From NCBI GenBank assembly GCA_009924135.1, contig RFSE01000016.1:1-51903 (forward strand): DNA of 51,903 bases. Reading direction: 5' to 3'. This document shows positions 25,805 to 35,361 of this stretch, one piece after another; positions within the stretch are counted from its first letter, which is position 1, and each line of letters begins with the position of its first letter. The notes beneath the pieces were generated by a model. It did no database searches. It saw nothing but the letters and a program-made list of their open reading frames with translations, and was not told where the DNA came from. Both the position numbers and the translations under genes were made by a program. This DNA is from Pseudomonadota bacterium (lineage in GTDB: Bacteria; Verrucomicrobiota; Verrucomicrobiia; Limisphaerales; SXTU01).

Positions 25805-26884
25805 TTAAGTGGCGGCGGTCAGTTCGGCCGGGTGATCCACGGCCAGAAGTTCTTCCATCGCTGTGTGCGCTTCAGCGACCGGGATGCCGGTCAGGCACTT
25901 CAACTGGTGCGTGAGGCATTCATCAAGGCCGCAGCCGAAGCACGGTTCCTTCCGATACAGTATCCGGTGCCCCGTGCCACGCGGGTACCACTGCCCCGGC
26001 AAACTGCGCGCGGAAAACACGACCACACAGGGCACGCCCACACATGCGGCGAGATGCATCGGGCCGCTGTCCGGTCCGGCAAACAGACGGGCCCGCTCCA
26101 ACACGGCGGCGCTCACCCGGGGACTGCACCGGCCGGCCAGATTCGCACGGGGACCCGGCCAGAAAGCAGCGAGGCGTTCGTTGCGTGGGCGATCTTCAGT
26201 TGCCCCGAGCAGCACGAGCGGGACTGCGCCGTGGCGACGGGCAAGTTGTTGGAGCAGCTCTTTCCAACGAGATTCGCCCCAGTCTTTCGCGGCGACCTTG
26301 GTGCCCACGGCAAGCGCAAGGAACGGAACTGTGACATTGCTCTCGCGCAACAGACGCCCGGCCTCGGCGCGCTCGCTGGCAGTCAGGCGCAGGTCCCACA
26401 GCGTATTGTCATCGAGCGAGGCGGCACCAAAACTGGCGAGCCGGGAGAACAACCGGTGGGCTTCCCACTCAAACTCCTGCGTGCCTGGTACCGGCTGGCA
26501 CGCCAACTGGTGCTGGCGAAACGGGACCCCGACGATTCGCGGAATGCCACAGGACTTGAAGAACAACCAGTCGCGCACGCTGCGGGCAAGTCCCCGGGCC
26601 TCGACGAGGGAAATCGCCAGATCGAACTTTCGATCTGCCAGCGCACGGCGCAGCTCCGAGACCCGCTGCCACCCACTCAAGTGGATTGGATACGTCAGCA
26701 CCTCGTCGAACGTGCCGGTGTTTTCCAAAATGGATTGCAACGGCGGGGCCACCCCGGAAACGGGCTGGTTGGTGAGGATGGTGATGGCCGCCGCCGGGAA
26801 GCACCGCCGGATGAAGTGAAAGCACGGCAAGGCGAGCACCGTGTCCCCCAGGCTTCCCAAGCGATAGATGAGGATGCGCTGCAT
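25805..26884 (-). CDS. Family 9 glycosyltransferase (heptosyltransferase-like)
   Basis: The 359-residue protein starts MQRILIYRLGSLGDTVLALP, the signature N-terminus of GT9 ADP-heptose:LPS heptosyltransferases. The second half has LFAGPDSGPMHLAACVGVP, the donor-site motif of the family, plus GTKVAAKDWGESRWKELL. The longer open frame upstream overlaps the Wzy gene and does not look like protein, so 26884 is used, four bases after that gene. GT9 within an EPS operon suggests a heptose or related sugar in the repeat (inference). A Cys-containing segment FGCGLDECLTHQLKCL near the C-terminus resembles the Cys-rich motif of other GT9 proteins. Confidence 0.87.
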   Translation of the reverse strand: MQRILIYRLGSLGDTVLALPCFHFIRRCFPAAAITILTNQPVSGVAPPLQSILENTGTFDEVLTYPIHLSGWQRVSELRRALADRKFDLAISLVEARGLARSVRDWLFFKSCGIPRIVGVPFRQHQLACQPVPGTQEFEWEAHRLFSRLASFGAASLDDNTLWDLRLTASERAEAGRLLRESNVTVPFLALAVGTKVAAKDWGESRWKELLQQLARRHGAVPLVLLGATEDRPRNERLAAFWPGPRANLAGRCSPRVSAAVLERARLFAGPDSGPMHLAACVGVPCVVVFSARSLPGQWYPRGTGHRILYRKEPCFGCGLDECLTHQLKCLTGIPVAEAHTAMEELLAVDHPAELTAAT

Positions 26885-26888
26885 GGGA

Positions 26889-28409
26889 TTACGAGCCTTC
26901 CTCCGCCGCCCTTGTCCGGGCTGCCTCCAGATCGCCGAAGTTAAACGGCCGTTGTTTGCGGCTCCAAATCCGCAACTGCGTAACGATCTGGCAGACCACA
27001 TAGTAACCCACCGGGGCCAGCACGAGACTGATGAGCATCGAGGCGATGGGTTGTTCCGCGAAGCTGTGCTGGAAGTCGCACATCAAAAACGCACACCAGA
27101 CGTTGCGTTCCATGGGACCGGTCAAAGTGCGATACACGATCACAAAGACAATCAACAACAGGCAGGGTACCAGGAATGCCCCCCACCATTTGAAGGCGCT
27201 GAAGCTGTCGGCAATGAAGCCAAAGGACACCTGGGTTCCCTCATCATGGTCACCGAGCATCTTGGCCTTATGACCAAGGAAGTTGCCGGTGTTCATGGCT
27301 GGCTTCGACGGGTTGAGAAAGCGCGGCACGAGCATTCGGAAACCATGCGAGATGGTTTCCCAGCCGGAGATGCCGTCGCGCAAGGTCTCGGTCACGAGAA
27401 TGTCCGCCGCCTTGATCATGGCGAGGCGTTCCAAAAAGCCATTCGCACCGTGGAAGTAAGACAACCCTTCTTCCGCACTGTTTTCATCGACCTCCATCGC
27501 CGCATGAAGCTGCGCCAGCGGCCGGCCGGAGCGGATGAGCACCGCGACAAACCCCGCCGTGTGTTCCACGGATTCCACGAGGCCGTAGCCGCGCACGAAA
27601 TTCCGCGCCACCTGGGCGAAGGGAAACAACACCACCTGGGCCAGCAGTCCCAGGGCAAGGAACGACGCCAGATGCGACGCACGAAACGTGAAGCCAAACG
27701 CGACCGCCGTCACGGCGAACAGCAAGGGCGGCTCAAACATCAACTGCTTGCTCGCCGTCAACAGGCCGAACGCGAACATCAACCCCATCGCGGTGGCGTT
27801 GAGCCAGCCAAAGGCGCGCTGTCCACGGCTGCGTACCAGGGTATGCGCCGTGCTGAAGACGACGGCCAGTTTCATGGTGAAGGAGAGCTGCCGGAGAATT
27901 CCCGCCGCGCCGCCTACACGGATCGTGCCGTCATCGGATGCCCCCGCCGCAATCATTCCCACGATGCTGGCGAAGCCCAAAGCGGAGGTCAGCCAGGCGG
28001 CGATGCGCAGCGATTCCTCATCCTGAAACGCGGTGAGCAGCGGTTGTTTCACGTCGAACGGGCGGGTCAGCCACGCGGCGATCACGATGCCCGCGAGGCC
28101 GCATACCAATACCAGCATGGTCGTGACCGGTTCACTCAACTCAAGGTGCCCCGGCTCCCAGTAACACACCTTCGCCGCCTGGCTCACGACCACGGTCTTC
28201 AGTCCCAGAATCGCAACGCAAAAGCCCGAAACTGTGTGCAGTCCACCCAGAGTGTTCACCGCGAAGGCCAGCAGCATGGTGAAAATGAACACCAATTCAG
28301 CGAACAGCAGGTTTGTACCGCCGGCCACTTGGAGCACCAAGATCAGCAGCGAGTAACCCAGGGTCCAATCCATCCGCACGAAATGGGGTATTTGCACCTT
28401 CAGTTGCAT
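26889..28409 (-). CDS. Wzy-like polysaccharide polymerase (polytopic membrane protein)
   Basis: The 506-residue protein has about ten or more hydrophobic segments (for example LGYSLLILVLQVAGGTNLLF, then PCLLLIVFVIVYRTL) and a large extracytoplasmic loop around residues 290-410. Sequence similarity among Wzy proteins is low, so the call rests on topology, size and position between glycosyltransferase genes in an operon that has Wzx and Wzc but no other polymerase. The ATG at 28409 lies ten bases inside the upstream gene. The very long open frame further upstream is a shadow of the CgeB-like gene. It would join repeat units in the periplasm. Confidence 0.7.
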   Translation of the reverse strand: MQLKVQIPHFVRMDWTLGYSLLILVLQVAGGTNLLFAELVFIFTMLLAFAVNTLGGLHTVSGFCVAILGLKTVVVSQAAKVCYWEPGHLELSEPVTTMLVLVCGLAGIVIAAWLTRPFDVKQPLLTAFQDEESLRIAAWLTSALGFASIVGMIAAGASDDGTIRVGGAAGILRQLSFTMKLAVVFSTAHTLVRSRGQRAFGWLNATAMGLMFAFGLLTASKQLMFEPPLLFAVTAVAFGFTFRASHLASFLALGLLAQVVLFPFAQVARNFVRGYGLVESVEHTAGFVAVLIRSGRPLAQLHAAMEVDENSAEEGLSYFHGANGFLERLAMIKAADILVTETLRDGISGWETISHGFRMLVPRFLNPSKPAMNTGNFLGHKAKMLGDHDEGTQVSFGFIADSFSAFKWWGAFLVPCLLLIVFVIVYRTLTGPMERNVWCAFLMCDFQHSFAEQPIASMLISLVLAPVGYYVVCQIVTQLRIWSRKQRPFNFGDLEAARTRAAEEGS

Positions 28410-29461
28410 GACATTTCCCTTTCGGCGGGCCGGGGAGAACCGGCGGTTTCCAACTGTTGCAGGATGCGCGCCAGCATGGGTTCGTTCCCCAGCCCGAGTG
28501 CGCGCACGCGCCGCTGGCCGGCCTGGGCAATGACGGTGCGGCGCTCCGGCTGGTCCAGCAGGAAACGGCACTTGGCCACGCACTCCTTGGCGTCCTGCCA
28601 GAACACCGCTTCGGTGCCGTCGCGGTACATCGCCAGATGTTCCCGCGTCCGTTCGGCACACAGCAGCCCGCCGATGAACGGAATCTCGGCGCTGCGTTGC
28701 GTGTGCAGATCCCGGTTGCCACGGGAAACCAATCCCAGACTGATCTGGGCGTATCGAATCGCCTTCACGTAGTCCGGACCCAGCACTCCCGGACCGCGAA
28801 CGGCTGACCGGAGCTCGGACCATTCGGGAGCCTTCTCCCACCGGTTGCCGTAAATCACCAGTGGCAGTCCGGCCCGGAGGAGTTGCGCCATGAAGGCCCC
28901 GCGTTCGGGCATCCATGTCCCAACGAACACCACGCCGGCCCGCCAGCGGGCTTCGTCGGCTGCCGCATCCGGTCCAGTGGCGTGAGCCACTTCATCGTAG
29001 CCGCGATAGACTTGGATGACTTGGCGCGCACCCAATTGCCGATATTGGTGCGCGCTTTCGTCCCGCACCACCACGCACAAATCATAGGCGGGCAAGGCCT
29101 GCTTAAAGGTCCGCCACAAGTTGCCATCCCGCTTACCGGTGGGGTCGTCGAGGTTGTAGTTCACCACGCGTCCGCAGCGTTGCCGGAGTGCGAGCACCAG
29201 TTCTCGGCTCACCGCCGCACCGCCGTCCACCCACGCGAGGTCAAACGGTTCCTCGCGAAGTTGTTCGAGCACCCGACGCGTGACGCTCCGTGCCGCCAAG
29301 GTGTATCCGGTGAGGTGGTGCAGCTTGCCCAGCACGCGGGAAGGCCGTGCAGCGTGCAGCGGATTGATATGCCGCACCTGGTGCCCCAAACGTTCGAGCG
29401 CGCGGGCGCGCTGACGGGAGCTGCCATGCGAATCATCGTCGCCTAGATAGAGGATCTTCAT
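28400..29461 (-). CDS. CgeB-like glycosyltransferase
   Basis: The 353-residue protein begins MKILYLGDDDSHGSSRQRAR. The C-terminal half has the Glyco_trans_1_2/CgeB pattern: TQRSAEIPFIGGLLCAERT, then YRDGTEAVFWQDAKECVA and a helical end, as in spore-maturation CgeB-like and DUF3880 proteins. These are GT-B enzymes of uncertain specificity found in polysaccharide and glycoprotein clusters. It overlaps the GT4 upstream by four bases and the Wzy gene downstream by ten. Confidence 0.8.
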   Translation of the reverse strand: MKILYLGDDDSHGSSRQRARALERLGHQVRHINPLHAARPSRVLGKLHHLTGYTLAARSVTRRVLEQLREEPFDLAWVDGGAAVSRELVLALRQRCGRVVNYNLDDPTGKRDGNLWRTFKQALPAYDLCVVVRDESAHQYRQLGARQVIQVYRGYDEVAHATGPDAAADEARWRAGVVFVGTWMPERGAFMAQLLRAGLPLVIYGNRWEKAPEWSELRSAVRGPGVLGPDYVKAIRYAQISLGLVSRGNRDLHTQRSAEIPFIGGLLCAERTREHLAMYRDGTEAVFWQDAKECVAKCRFLLDQPERRTVIAQAGQRRVRALGLGNEPMLARILQQLETAGSPRPAEREMSCN

Positions 29462-30591
29462 GGCTCCAGTAAGGCGCGGGCAGCGGCTTCGATGCTGTAG
29501 TCAGCCAGCCGGGAACGGCACCAATCAAACTCGCGCGGCAGGTCGGCAAGTTCTGAGAGGTGTTGCGCGAGCTGTCGCGCATCCCCGGCCGGGAAGACCC
29601 GCACGCGCTCCCACAATTTGAACTCTTCCGTACACCCAACGGCGTCGGAGACGACCGCCGCGCAACCGGCCTGCAAGGCCTCGTTGACCACCAGCCCCCA
29701 TGTTTCGCCCATGCGCCGCGAGGGCAGCACGACGATGTCAGCGGCCAGATAATAATCGGGGAGTTCGTTTTGGTTGATGAACCCGGCGAACACCGCCCCT
29801 TCCCCGCGCGCCCGGAGTTCCGTCTCCAGCTCGCCCGAGCCCACAATGAGGAGGCGGACCCGGCGGCGGAGTTCCTCGGGCAAGTGGCTGGTGGCGGCGA
29901 AGAGCAGGTCGGGATTCTTCTTCGCGATGAGTTTGCCAAAGAAGGCCACCACCACTTCATCGTCGGCAAAGCCGAGCCGTTGGCGGGTGGCCCGACGTCG
30001 CTGAAGTTTGTCGGCCGCAGTCACGTCCCGCAGCGGATCAGCCACGCAGTAACGCGCCGGCCGCAGGCGATCCGGTCGCACGCCGTGCCGCAGGAGATGC
30101 CGCCGGTTCAGTTCGCCAATGAAGTACACCCGGTGCAAGGGCCGGTAAAGCACCCGGTAGCAAAGATGTCGCAGCGCGCCTTTCCAAGCGGAACGGCTGA
30201 ATGCGACATCCTGAGTTTCCGAACGTAGCCACACGGGAATACCCAGCTGCACCGCGCTCCAATAAGCGGCGAAATCCATGTGATAGACCAGGCCGTTGAG
30301 CAGCAACGCTGAGGGACGCTCCCGGCGCAGAAGGGCGGCCACTCCCCGTCCGTGCAAGCTGGCCCGGGATTCCAACGAGTCCCCCCGCTGGTTGTGCAGC
30401 ACTTCAAACGAGTAGCCGGAAAGCAACGGCACGTTCCATTTCACCTCGCGGCCGAAGCCCGCATCCCGGTGCCCCCGTGCCGAGCTGTCCGTGCCGAAGA
30501 CGACCTTGCACGCGCCTGCCCGCAGCCGCTCCATGCACTGGTAAACGGGCACGCGATACTGAATGGGATGAGATTCAAGTATCAGCAGCAT
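29458..30591 (-). CDS. Family 4 glycosyltransferase
   Basis: The 377-residue GT-B protein begins MLLILESHPIQYRVPVYQCM. The N-terminal half has the acceptor region VKWNVPLLSGYSFEVL and GLVYHMDFAAYWSAVQLG, a pattern seen in a GT4 group of EPS clusters. The donor half shows VVVAFFGKLIAKKNPDLLFA and RRMGETWGLVVNEALQAG. The start is placed at 30591, the first Met that gives a normal GT-B N-terminus; it lies 17 bases inside the upstream GT4. Confidence 0.85.
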   Translation of the reverse strand: MLLILESHPIQYRVPVYQCMERLRAGACKVVFGTDSSARGHRDAGFGREVKWNVPLLSGYSFEVLHNQRGDSLESRASLHGRGVAALLRRERPSALLLNGLVYHMDFAAYWSAVQLGIPVWLRSETQDVAFSRSAWKGALRHLCYRVLYRPLHRVYFIGELNRRHLLRHGVRPDRLRPARYCVADPLRDVTAADKLQRRRATRQRLGFADDEVVVAFFGKLIAKKNPDLLFAATSHLPEELRRRVRLLIVGSGELETELRARGEGAVFAGFINQNELPDYYLAADIVVLPSRRMGETWGLVVNEALQAGCAAVVSDAVGCTEEFKLWERVRVFPAGDARQLAQHLSELADLPREFDWCRSRLADYSIEAAARALLEP

Positions 30592-31744
30592 GGCCTTCGC
30601 GCAGATGGCGGCAGGTTTCGTAATACTCGCGGCCGTAGGTGTCCCAACCGCCGAGCGAGCGGGCATGCGCCAGCGCCTGCTCGCCCAGTTCACGTTGGAG
30701 TCGCTGGTCGTCAGCGAGTTGCTGGAGACGTTCGCGCAGCGGTTCGCTTTGCCCTGCCGGGACTACGAAGCCGTTCACGCCTGGCTTGATCAAATCCGGA
30801 CCACCGGAATTTTCCGACGCGATCACGGGGCAGCCACACGCCATGGCCTGCCCCATCACCATGCCAAACCCATCACTCAGACTCGGCAGCACGAGCACGT
30901 GGCTGGAACTCATCAAACGGGGAAGTTCAGCCTGCGGTTGATGTCTGGCAAAGGTCACACCGGGGAATGGCCGGCCGAGACAGAAGCGCTTCATCTCCGG
31001 AGCCATTACGCCCACAAGCACCAGTTCCTTGCGCGGATGCCGTAACGCCGCAAAGGCATCCAACAGGTACGGAATCCCCTTGTTGAAAGAAACCGAGCCG
31101 ACAAAGAGCACGACGAACTTGTCTGGTCGGGGCTGCGCCACGCGGCCAAAACGGGACAGGTCCATGCCATAGGCGACCCGGCGGACTTTGCGCACCGGAA
31201 CTCCGGCGGCTTCGAAGGTACGCAGCGCAAAGGTCGAGGGAACGGTGATGAGGTCCGCTGCGGCGTACTCAGCCTCCTCCTGCGCTCGGTCGCGCGGGTC
31301 AACGCCCTCGTAAGGTTCGCCCCGTCGGGTGAACTCTTCCTGGATCAGCCGGTCATGCACCGCAATGTGAGCTGAACCGCGATCACAAATGTACTTCGCC
31401 CCGCGCGACTGCGCACGCCGGCCCGATGCCAGGGCGACGCCGGAGATGCCGACAAACACGTCGCAGTCCGGCAAGTTGCGGCGGACAAACCCGTCGTGCG
31501 CTGCGCGCACCGCCCAGGCCAGTTGGCGGTCAACCCACTGCTGCGTCAGCCCGACGCGTCCCCTCGCCATGTATAACGCCTGAAACCAAGGGAAGGTACG
31601 GAGCTTGTTCACCGGCAACTGCTCGCCTTTGAGTTTCCAGCGGGGATACCCCGTGAAGAGACATTCCAGTGCGCCCCGCTGGTGAAGCTGCCGGGCAAGG
31701 TCGAAGTGGTGGAATCTTCCGTGACTGGATTGCACGATGCGCAT
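30575..31744 (-). CDS. Family 4 glycosyltransferase
   Basis: The 389-residue GT-B protein begins MRIVQSSHGRFHHFDLARQL. The donor domain starts FVVLFVGSVSFNKGIPYLLD and has SLSDGFGMVMGQAMACGCPV as the EX7E-like motif; the first acidic position is Asp (SDGFG), as in part of GT4. An IAVHDRLIQEEFTRRG helix precedes the linker. The gene begins directly after the Wzx stop (no gap) and overlaps the next GT4 by 17 bases, implying coupled translation. Confidence 0.86.
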   Translation of the reverse strand: MRIVQSSHGRFHHFDLARQLHQRGALECLFTGYPRWKLKGEQLPVNKLRTFPWFQALYMARGRVGLTQQWVDRQLAWAVRAAHDGFVRRNLPDCDVFVGISGVALASGRRAQSRGAKYICDRGSAHIAVHDRLIQEEFTRRGEPYEGVDPRDRAQEEAEYAAADLITVPSTFALRTFEAAGVPVRKVRRVAYGMDLSRFGRVAQPRPDKFVVLFVGSVSFNKGIPYLLDAFAALRHPRKELVLVGVMAPEMKRFCLGRPFPGVTFARHQPQAELPRLMSSSHVLVLPSLSDGFGMVMGQAMACGCPVIASENSGGPDLIKPGVNGFVVPAGQSEPLRERLQQLADDQRLQRELGEQALAHARSLGGWDTYGREYYETCRHLREGHAADT

Positions 31745-33238
31745 TCAGCCCTCCTGCCGGCCAAGGTTCAGCGCCATCAGGGCGCGTTGCGTGGGCTTGA
31801 CGATGCCTTTCCCCAGAAGCGCCAGTGCGACCACACCAGACAAGGCCGCAAGGAGGATGGCACACGCCATCTGGGCATACACCGGCACGCCCTGGCTCCA
31901 CGTCAGGGTGAGGAACACGGTCACGCCGATCCCCAGCGTCAACCCGACGGGTACGAGCGGCGAAGGAGCGTGGCCCCAGCCAAATTGAGCAAAATTCCGT
32001 CGCTGCAACAAGGTGGCCAAGGTGAGTTCAGTGAACAGCCAGGCGGCCAGCAGACCCAGTTCGCCCCATACGTGTGCAAGGCCGAAGCCAAGGACGGTCA
32101 TCATTATATAACCACCGCCGACCAGCAGGGTGGAACGTTCGTGGCGGTTCGTGGCGAGTGGAAGATTATTGCGGTTGTCCTTCAAGATGGTCGCCAAGGT
32201 CACAGCGGCCATGAGTGCCAGCAGCGGCGTGGATGGCTCGACCCGGCCATGGAGCCAGTGCTGCATGAGCCACGGACTGACCAGCGCGAAGCCGGTGATC
32301 AGCACGCACCCACCCACGAGCGCCACGCTCTCGCTGAAGCGGTAGAGCTGGCGCAACTGTCCCGGCTCCGCGTTGAGGGCCCGGGGCAGTTCCTGCTGCA
32401 CTGCCAGTTGCACAGGGGTCAGCAACTGCCGGGCGGCCGAGAACAAGGTGCGCGTGGTGGCGAAGGTGACGACCGCCACCGGGCCGAGGGTCCATTGCAA
32501 AATCAACAGCGGCGCTTCGTAGAGAACGAGGAAGTTCAACGTCGTCAGGCCGAAGAAAAAACTCGGTCGGACCATCTGCCGCGCCTCCCGGGCATCCCAT
32601 TCGTGCAACGACGGAAACACCGGACTGGGGCGCGCGTCCCAGAGCACCAGCACGATGCCCAGCAGGACGCAGCCCACATGCGCGACGGCGAGCCACCGAA
32701 AGCCGCACCGCCAGTGCAACAGCAGCAGACAACTGACGAGCAGCAGCACGCGCTGGAGGTTCTCCCAGTGCTGCGCCCGGTGCGCCTGGCCCGTGGCCCG
32801 GAGCACCACCGAAAGTTGCCCCTGCACGATGCGCAAGATCACCCACACGCCCAGCAGGAGCACCACCTGCCGGGCTTCGGTACCGGCCCAGTCCAGTTTC
32901 AGCCAACGTTCGATGGGCAGCCATTGAACCGCCAGAAGTCCGGCTGCACCGACCCCCGCCATGCCCAAGGCCAGCCGCAGACCGATGGCCTGGTTGCGCC
33001 GAAAACCGGAGAAATCGCCGGCCTCGTGGAGCATCGTCAGCCGGTTAGTGAGGTAGGTTTGCAGTCCGAAATCGAGATTTCCCAATTGCCCCGCCGCCGC
33101 CATCACCACGAGCCAGGAACCATAACCAGCCGCACCGTATTCGCGGAGGAAGGCGACGGGCAGCAGGAGCTGCTGAAGCAGGTTGACGCCCTGCCCCAAG
33201 CCGATGCTAAAGGAATGTTTAACGAGGCGGCGCCACAT
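31745..33238 (-). CDS. Wzx-like polysaccharide flippase
   Basis: The 497-residue polytopic protein has many hydrophobic helices and the MOP/Polysacc_synt architecture: an N-terminal amphipathic start MWRRLVKHSFSIGLGQGVNL, then YGSWLVVMAAAGQLGNLDFG, the position where Wzx proteins carry a conserved Gly-rich segment. It should flip the undecaprenyl-linked repeat unit across the inner membrane. It lies 21 bases after the Wzc gene and abuts the next glycosyltransferase gene. Substrate specificity is not predictable. Confidence 0.85.
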   Translation of the reverse strand: MWRRLVKHSFSIGLGQGVNLLQQLLLPVAFLREYGAAGYGSWLVVMAAAGQLGNLDFGLQTYLTNRLTMLHEAGDFSGFRRNQAIGLRLALGMAGVGAAGLLAVQWLPIERWLKLDWAGTEARQVVLLLGVWVILRIVQGQLSVVLRATGQAHRAQHWENLQRVLLLVSCLLLLHWRCGFRWLAVAHVGCVLLGIVLVLWDARPSPVFPSLHEWDAREARQMVRPSFFFGLTTLNFLVLYEAPLLILQWTLGPVAVVTFATTRTLFSAARQLLTPVQLAVQQELPRALNAEPGQLRQLYRFSESVALVGGCVLITGFALVSPWLMQHWLHGRVEPSTPLLALMAAVTLATILKDNRNNLPLATNRHERSTLLVGGGYIMMTVLGFGLAHVWGELGLLAAWLFTELTLATLLQRRNFAQFGWGHAPSPLVPVGLTLGIGVTVFLTLTWSQGVPVYAQMACAILLAALSGVVALALLGKGIVKPTQRALMALNLGRQEG

Positions 33239-33259
33239 GATCGGGTAGTCCCACCCATT

Positions 33260-35356
33260 TCAAACGCTCGCCGCTTTAGGAGCGGGCCGGGTCCTCGTGC
33301 CGTAGGCCTTGTAACCGTACTGATAGTAGGCATCCGACCCGGCATCCGACCGGTTGAAGACGACGCCCAAGACCTTCGCCCGCCGCTGGTAAAGTGATTC
33401 CAGTGCCTGGGTCAGCAAACCTGCGCGGCTGTAACGGCAACGCACCACCATGAACACGCCGTCCATCTGCGGTGCCAACGTAACGGCGTCGGCCCCGGCA
33501 AACAGGGGCGCACTGTCAAAGATGACATAGTCATAACCCTCACCCCAGGTCTTGAGCTGCTGACAATGCGCCGGATTGAGGAAGAACGAATGGGCTAACG
33601 CGTGCGATTGACCACGGGGGATCAGGTGGAGGTTCGGATGGCCGGCGGTCACGGCGACCTTCTCGAACGGCAACTGCTGCGAGAACAGCTCGACCAAACC
33701 GGGCGAGACCGGTGCCCCGAACGTTTCATGCAATCCGCCGCGCGTCAGGTCCGTGTCGATGAGCAGCACGCGTTCGCCGGCGAGCGCCATGGTCACGGCG
33801 AGGTTGGCCGCCACCGTGGACTTGCCCTCGGCCGGAACCGCGCTGGTAACCAGCAGGTATTTTGGACCACGCCCGGCAGCGTCCACGAACTGCAACGAGG
33901 AGTAAACGTGCCGGATGCTCTCCGCGAAGATGGAGCGTTCGTCGTCGGCGCGGATCGGCCGGAGCGGCTTCCGACGGGAAACGCCCGGCACCTGCGGCAC
34001 CTGCGCCACGACGGTCTCCTCGAACTGTTCCTTGAACTCGTTGAGGCTGGAGAGCCGGTCATCACTGCGTTCCCAAATCACCAGGAGTCCCAGCCCCAAC
34101 AGCAGGCCCACGGTAGCCGCCACGGACAGCTTCAACGGCAACTGGTTCATGGCGGTCGCCAGCGTGGCCCGTTCGAGGGTGACAATGCTTTCCGGCTCGA
34201 GATTTTTGTTCACGTCCACGTTTTGAAGCAACCGGAGCAATTGATCGTAAAGTGCCTGCGAGCGGGCGAGGTTGGCCTTGTGCTGGTCGAAATCGGCCAT
34301 GCGGGTGTTGGCTTCGAGCACCTTGGCCTCCCAGGTGAGAATGGCATTTTCCACGCTGGTCATGCGCAGCCGCACGGACCGGCGGGCGGATTCCAACTGA
34401 TCCCGGCTCTGTTGATGATAGACCTCGATCAACTTCTCCACGCGCGCGATGTCTTCGCCCAGTTTCACCATCTTGGGATGTTCCGGCCGCATGAATTGCC
34501 CCCATTCCTCGCGTTGGAACTTGAGCAACTGGACCTGTTGTTTGGCCGTGAGGTAGTCGGCGGGCGGCAGAATGCCGGCGGTGGTGGAGTCATTGACCAC
34601 CTTCGATTCGCTGCCGCGGGCCTTGATCTGGTTCGCGACATTCTCCTCGGCGGTCAGCGCGGCCAGGACTTTTTCCTCCACCTGGAGGTCGGATAGCTGG
34701 GTGGTCAGGCGCGCGAGATAATTACCGGCGGCGGAACCCATCTCCTGCAACAAGGCCACGTTGTTGTCTTTCTTGAACAGATGCAGCTTGTCCTGCTCGC
34801 CCTTCAATTCCTTCTCCTGCTGGAGCAGCTTCGTGGTAAGGGAAGCGAGCGTGTCATCGGAGGCTACGACGCGCATCTCCTTCTTGTACGCCAGGTACTC
34901 GTCCACGAGGGCATTCAAAAACGCCTGGGCGTAAGCGCCATCCAGACTGGTGGCCTTGAGCTGAAAGATGGAGGTCCGACGGATTTGGGTGACCTGCAAC
35001 TGGACGGTCGCGCGGTTCAAGTCGGGCTGGGCGGCCTTCACGGCGGCGTGGGCGCGCTCCTTGATCTTCTCGCTCTGCATCAGCTCGATCTGGGTGCCAA
35101 AGAAGTTCATCGACTCCTCGGAAAACAGGCCGCTGTCCGGGAGTTTCATCTTGCCGCCCACCATCATGCGGGCAAATGAGCTGTATTCTGTCGGCTCGTT
35201 CAGGGCGATGTAGGCCTGTCCGGCCACACAGAGAATAATGGTGAGCGCCACCAGCCACCACTTGCGCGCGAGAAAGCGCAGGTACCGGTCGATGCGCGAG
35301 ATCCGGGAGGACTCGAGAAACGCTTCCAAGGGGTTACCGCCGTTTCGCTGGCTCAT
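33260..35356 (-). CDS. Wzc-like polysaccharide co-polymerase with C-terminal tyrosine kinase domain
   Basis: The 698-residue protein has two membrane segments (about 33-51 and 408-427) enclosing a periplasmic Wzz-type coiled-coil region. A cytoplasmic BY-kinase domain follows, with Walker A AVPAEGKST (506-514), Walker A' LLIDTDLTRGG (531-541) and Walker B-like VIFDSAP (611-617). The C-terminus has a tyrosine cluster at 677, 678, 680, 682 and 685 for autophosphorylation. Such proteins set chain length and couple polymerisation to export through Wza. It lies five bases after the Wza-like gene. Confidence 0.92.
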   Translation of the reverse strand: MSQRNGGNPLEAFLESSRISRIDRYLRFLARKWWLVALTIILCVAGQAYIALNEPTEYSSFARMMVGGKMKLPDSGLFSEESMNFFGTQIELMQSEKIKERAHAAVKAAQPDLNRATVQLQVTQIRRTSIFQLKATSLDGAYAQAFLNALVDEYLAYKKEMRVVASDDTLASLTTKLLQQEKELKGEQDKLHLFKKDNNVALLQEMGSAAGNYLARLTTQLSDLQVEEKVLAALTAEENVANQIKARGSESKVVNDSTTAGILPPADYLTAKQQVQLLKFQREEWGQFMRPEHPKMVKLGEDIARVEKLIEVYHQQSRDQLESARRSVRLRMTSVENAILTWEAKVLEANTRMADFDQHKANLARSQALYDQLLRLLQNVDVNKNLEPESIVTLERATLATAMNQLPLKLSVAATVGLLLGLGLLVIWERSDDRLSSLNEFKEQFEETVVAQVPQVPGVSRRKPLRPIRADDERSIFAESIRHVYSSLQFVDAAGRGPKYLLVTSAVPAEGKSTVAANLAVTMALAGERVLLIDTDLTRGGLHETFGAPVSPGLVELFSQQLPFEKVAVTAGHPNLHLIPRGQSHALAHSFFLNPAHCQQLKTWGEGYDYVIFDSAPLFAGADAVTLAPQMDGVFMVVRCRYSRAGLLTQALESLYQRRAKVLGVVFNRSDAGSDAYYQYGYKAYGTRTRPAPKAASV

Positions 35357-35361
35357 GGGAT

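Noticed and set aside
26889..28916. Long N-terminal extension (to 28916) of the Wzy-like protein
   Set aside because: The first 169 codons overlap the CgeB-like gene in another frame and are not protein-like. The ATG at 28409 begins a normal membrane protein.
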